From assembly GCA_903951185.1 (NCBI GenBank), contig CAJBBC010000043.1:1-8386 (forward strand): a DNA stretch of 8,386 nt, given 5' to 3'. The number at the start of each line of letters is the position of its first letter. Position 1 is the stretch's first letter. The translations under genes and the position numbers were made by a program. The notes under the pieces were generated by a model. The model searched no databases. It was not told the DNA's origin and saw only the letters and a list, made by a program, of their open reading frames with translations. Below, in pieces: positions 7,088 to 8,386 of this stretch. This stretch comes from an uncultured Actinomycetes bacterium (GTDB lineage: Bacteria > Actinomycetota > Actinomycetes > S36-B12 > UBA5976).

Positions 7088-7093
7088 AGCCTA
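7088..7093 (-). promoter_or_regulatory. Candidate -10 box giving a leaderless aroA transcript
   Basis: On the minus strand TAGGCT is followed by exactly 6 nt (AAGAGG) and then GTG 7081. This fits TANNNT with transcription starting on the first base of the start codon. AAGAGG itself abuts the GTG and is too close to work as a Shine-Dalgarno, which favours the promoter reading. No good -35 is seen. Confidence 0.5.
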
Positions 7094-7131
7094 GTTGCTA
7101 TTGAGTTTTTACTTAGCGCACACAAATTCTT

Positions 7132-7159
7132 GGGAATAGATCGACTACAAAGTCAGTTG
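7132..7159 (+). promoter_or_regulatory. SigR/SigH-type autoregulatory promoter
   Basis: GGGAAT (7132-7137) is followed after 18 nt by GTTG (7156-7159). This equals the known consensus for promoters read by Streptomyces SigR and mycobacterial SigH (GGAAT, about 18 nt, GTT). It stands directly before the gene of that sigma factor, where autoregulation is expected. The transcript would start near 7164-7168, almost on the GTG at 7168. Confidence 0.8.
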
Positions 7160-7198
7160 AAATTCATGTGACTTATGCCCTACTTACCCGAACTAAAT

Positions 7199-7225
7199 TA
7201 GACGCACCCAAAAACGAGGTAAAGT
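7199..7225 (+). promoter_or_regulatory. Possible basal promoter before the sigma-factor ATG
   Basis: TAAAGT (7220-7225) lies 8 nt before ATG 7234. A partial -35, TAGACG (7199-7204, 4 of 6 matches to TTGACA), lies 15 nt upstream of it. Initiation would fall at or just before the ATG. The short spacer and weak -35 keep this tentative. GAGGT at 7216-7220 could instead be a Shine-Dalgarno with an unusually long 13-nt spacing. Confidence 0.35.
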
Positions 7226-7233
7226 CAATAATT

Positions 7234-7935
7234 ATGAGCAAGGCTGAGCTAGAGCAACCAGATCTTTCAGAATTTGACTCTGAACAGATTGATGCTGAAC
7301 AGATTGATGCTGAACAGATAGAAGTTGAGTCGGCTGGCCCTACCGAAAAGTATTCACCAGTTGAGTTGGCTAAATTAACTGAGCGTTTTGAACGCGACGC
7401 TTTACCAATGCTTGATTTGATTTACGCAGGTGCGCTGCGAATGACTCGTAACCCATCAGATGCCGAAGATTTAGTTCAAGAAACTTTCGCAAAGGCGTAC
7501 CGCTCTTTCAAGTCCTTCGAAGAGGGCACGAACTTAAAGGCCTGGCTATTTAGAATTCTGACCAATACTTTTATAAATCAATACCGGAAAAACCAACGTG
7601 GACCAGCAATTGACCCGACTGAGCAAATTGAAGATTGGCAAATGGCCAGAGCTGAGCGCCACACTTCAGGCGGTCTAAAATCTGCTGAAACTGAAGCGCT
7701 GGAAAATTTACCAAATGACATTATTTCGAATGCTTTAAATTCGATTCCAGAGGATTTTCGCAATGTTGTTTACTTGTCGGACGTAGACGGTTTCGCCTAC
7801 AAAGAGATTGCCGCCATCTTGGAGATTCCAGTTGGTACCGTAATGTCTCGCCTAAGTCGAGGCCGTAAATTACTACGTGAGCTACTAGAAGACTATGCAA
7901 TTGAAAATGGTTTCATTAAGGAGCGGAAGTCATGA
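7234..7935 (+). CDS. sigR: ECF sigma factor, SigR/SigH type (thiol-oxidative stress)
   Basis: This group 4 sigma factor directs RNA polymerase to thioredoxin, mycothiol and protease genes under disulfide or heat stress in actinobacteria. From ATG 7234 it has 233 residues. Region 2 (50-120) reads RFERDALPMLDLIY ... LRMTRNPSDAEDLVQETFAKAY ... GTNLKAWLFRILTNTFINQYRK, close to SigR/SigH. A linker (121-165) follows, then region 4 (168-222) with the helix-turn-helix YKEIAAILEIPVGTVMSRLSRGRKLL. The N-terminal tail (1-49) is acidic, carries a pentapeptide repeat and is about 20 residues longer than that of M. tuberculosis SigH. An in-frame GTG at 7168 would add 22 more residues (255 total). It is called sigH in Mycobacterium. 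Its partner rsrA overlaps it by ATGA and the promoter at 7132-7159 implies autoregulation. Confidence 0.93.
   Translation: MSKAELEQPDLSEFDSEQIDAEQIDAEQIEVESAGPTEKYSPVELAKLTERFERDALPMLDLIYAGALRMTRNPSDAEDLVQETFAKAYRSFKSFEEGTNLKAWLFRILTNTFINQYRKNQRGPAIDPTEQIEDWQMARAERHTSGGLKSAETEALENLPNDIISNALNSIPEDFRNVVYLSDVDGFAYKEIAAILEIPVGTVMSRLSRGRKLLRELLEDYAIENGFIKERKS
7281..7319 (+). repeat. 15-bp tandem repeat in the sigma-factor N-terminus
   Basis: The 15-bp unit TGAACAGATTGATGC occurs twice in full (7281-7295, 7296-7310), followed by 9 matching bases (7311-7319). The copies are identical at the DNA level, so the duplication is recent or kept homogeneous. In frame it encodes repeated EQIDA in the acidic tail before region 2. 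Copy changes would keep frame. Confidence 0.9.
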
Positions 7936-8216
7936 GCTGCGGAAATCATCATCAGACTCCATGTAACGAAGTGCTTGAAGCCGTTTATTTCTATCTTGAC
8001 AATGAAGAGTGCCTAATGGAACGCACACTCATTCAGCATCATCTGGATGAATGCACTCCTTGTCACAGCGAGTTTGGACTTGAGGAAATGCTCAAAATTA
8101 TGATTAGTCGAGCATGCGGCAGCGAACCGGCACCTAGTGCGATTTATCAGCGTATTGTTGCCCAAATTGCTGATATTCAAATAGAAATTACTCAGGTGCA
8201 AAAGCACCTCCCTTAA
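7932..8216 (+). CDS. rsrA: Zinc-binding redox-sensing anti-sigma factor RsrA/RshA
   Basis: This 94-residue protein binds and silences the SigR-type factor when reduced; disulfide formation expels zinc and frees the sigma factor. The ZAS motif H37-x3-C41-x2-C44 is intact, and C3 and C11 stand at the same numbers as in Streptomyces RsrA, where they belong to the zinc site or trigger disulfide. C62 also matches a Streptomyces position; C27 is a further cysteine. The C-terminal part (70-94) is an amphipathic helix (IYQRIVAQIADIQIEITQVQ). The start ATG 7932 overlaps the sigma stop (ATGA), and AAGGAG at 7918-7923 lies 8 nt upstream, the strongest Shine-Dalgarno in the window. This arrangement supports roughly equal synthesis of both partners. 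The mycobacterial name is rshA. Confidence 0.93.
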   Translation: MSCGNHHQTPCNEVLEAVYFYLDNEECLMERTLIQHHLDECTPCHSEFGLEEMLKIMISRACGSEPAPSAIYQRIVAQIADIQIEITQVQKHLP

Positions 8217-8259
8217 GGCCCTATCCTTAGACAACAAGCTTTTATTACTAGGAGTCAAG

Positions 8260-8334
8260 ATGAGCAAGCGCGGCCGCAAAAAACGCGATCGTAAGAAGAA
8301 CAAGGCAAACCACGGCCGTCGTCCAAACGCTTAA
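8260..8334 (+). CDS. Ribosomal protein bL37 (24 residues)
   Basis: This short gene encodes a strongly basic peptide with KRGRKKRDRK at residues 3-12 and KANHGRRPNA at 15-24. It matches, from memory, the tiny actinobacterial 50S subunit protein bL37, first seen in the Mycobacterium smegmatis ribosome structure (MAKRGRKKRDRK-type start, HGKRPN-type end). TAGGAG at 8249-8254 lies 5 nt before ATG 8260. The gene lies 43 nt after rsrA with no terminator between, and a strong terminator follows, so it can be transcribed with the sigma operon. TATCCT at 8222-8227 could be its own -10 box. A ribosomal protein next to a stress sigma factor is the conserved actinobacterial arrangement as far as I recall. 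Confidence 0.85.
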   Translation: MSKRGRKKRDRKKNKANHGRRPNA

Positions 8335-8345
8335 GCCTATTTGTC

Positions 8346-8375
8346 AAAAAAAGCCTGGTTCGCCAGGCTTTTTTT
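8346..8375. terminator. Intrinsic terminator after bL37, possibly bidirectional
   Basis: GCCTGG (8353-8358) and CCAGGC (8363-8368) form a 6-bp GC-rich stem with loop TTCG. Seven A precede the stem and seven T follow it (8369-8375), so the A/T tracts can extend the hairpin, and the site can work on both strands. It closes the sigR-rsrA-bL37 unit. Confidence 0.93.
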
Positions 8376-8386
8376 ATGCCCGAAAA

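Noticed and set aside
8013..8303. A 96-codon open frame on the minus strand across rsrA and bL37
   Set aside because: It is antisense to two recognisable genes with good ribosome sites and resembles no family.
1..8386. Mobile element, CRISPR array or defence island
   Set aside because: No transposase, integrase, spaced direct repeats, target duplications or nuclease genes are seen, and base composition looks even across the window.

Overview
The window looks like chromosomal DNA of a low-GC actinobacterium. Three things point there: the neighbourhood aroA-rsgA facing away from a SigR/SigH-type sigma factor with its zinc anti-sigma factor RsrA; a 24-residue ribosomal protein bL37 next to it; and several genes with a TANNNT box only about 6 nt before the start codon, as in actinobacterial leaderless transcripts. 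The bases look AT-richer (low to mid 40s % GC by eye) than Streptomyces or Mycobacterium, and genes are tightly packed. This would fit a small-genome aquatic lineage such as acI/Nanopelagicales, but that assignment is inference.

Layout. (1) Positions 1-16, minus strand: the 5' end of an initiator tRNA-fMet that runs off the window, with a plausible promoter at 28-55. (2) Positions 81-1981, minus strand: a three-gene run, read in the order eRF1-domain-3-like protein, FUSC-type membrane protein, DUF2200 protein. (3) Positions 2079-4775, plus strand: an EamA transporter, a cytochrome P450 starting 5 nt later, then a DUF1232 membrane protein. (4) Positions 4734-7081, minus strand: aroA then rsgA, overlapping by 4 nt if rsgA starts at 5762; the rsgA tail overlaps the tail of the DUF1232 gene by 42 bp. 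(5) Positions 7132-8375, plus strand: a SigR-type promoter, the sigma factor, rsrA (ATGA overlap), bL37 and a strong intrinsic terminator.

How it works together. The best-supported circuit is the thiol-oxidative stress switch. RsrA keeps the sigma factor inactive while its cysteine/histidine zinc site is reduced. Oxidation should release the sigma factor, which can then read its own GGGAAT-N18-GTTG promoter. Two in-frame starts (GTG 7168 and ATG 7234), each just downstream of a different candidate promoter, suggest a long stress-induced and a short basal form, resembling SigR'/SigR in Streptomyces. aroA makes EPSP in the shikimate pathway and rsgA matures the 30S subunit.

I found no mobile element, CRISPR array, defence island or obvious new system. 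The points most worth checking are the sigma-factor isoforms, the recurrent leaderless architecture, the corrected rsgA start and the two small genes that ordinary gene calling can miss (bL37 and the partial tRNA).
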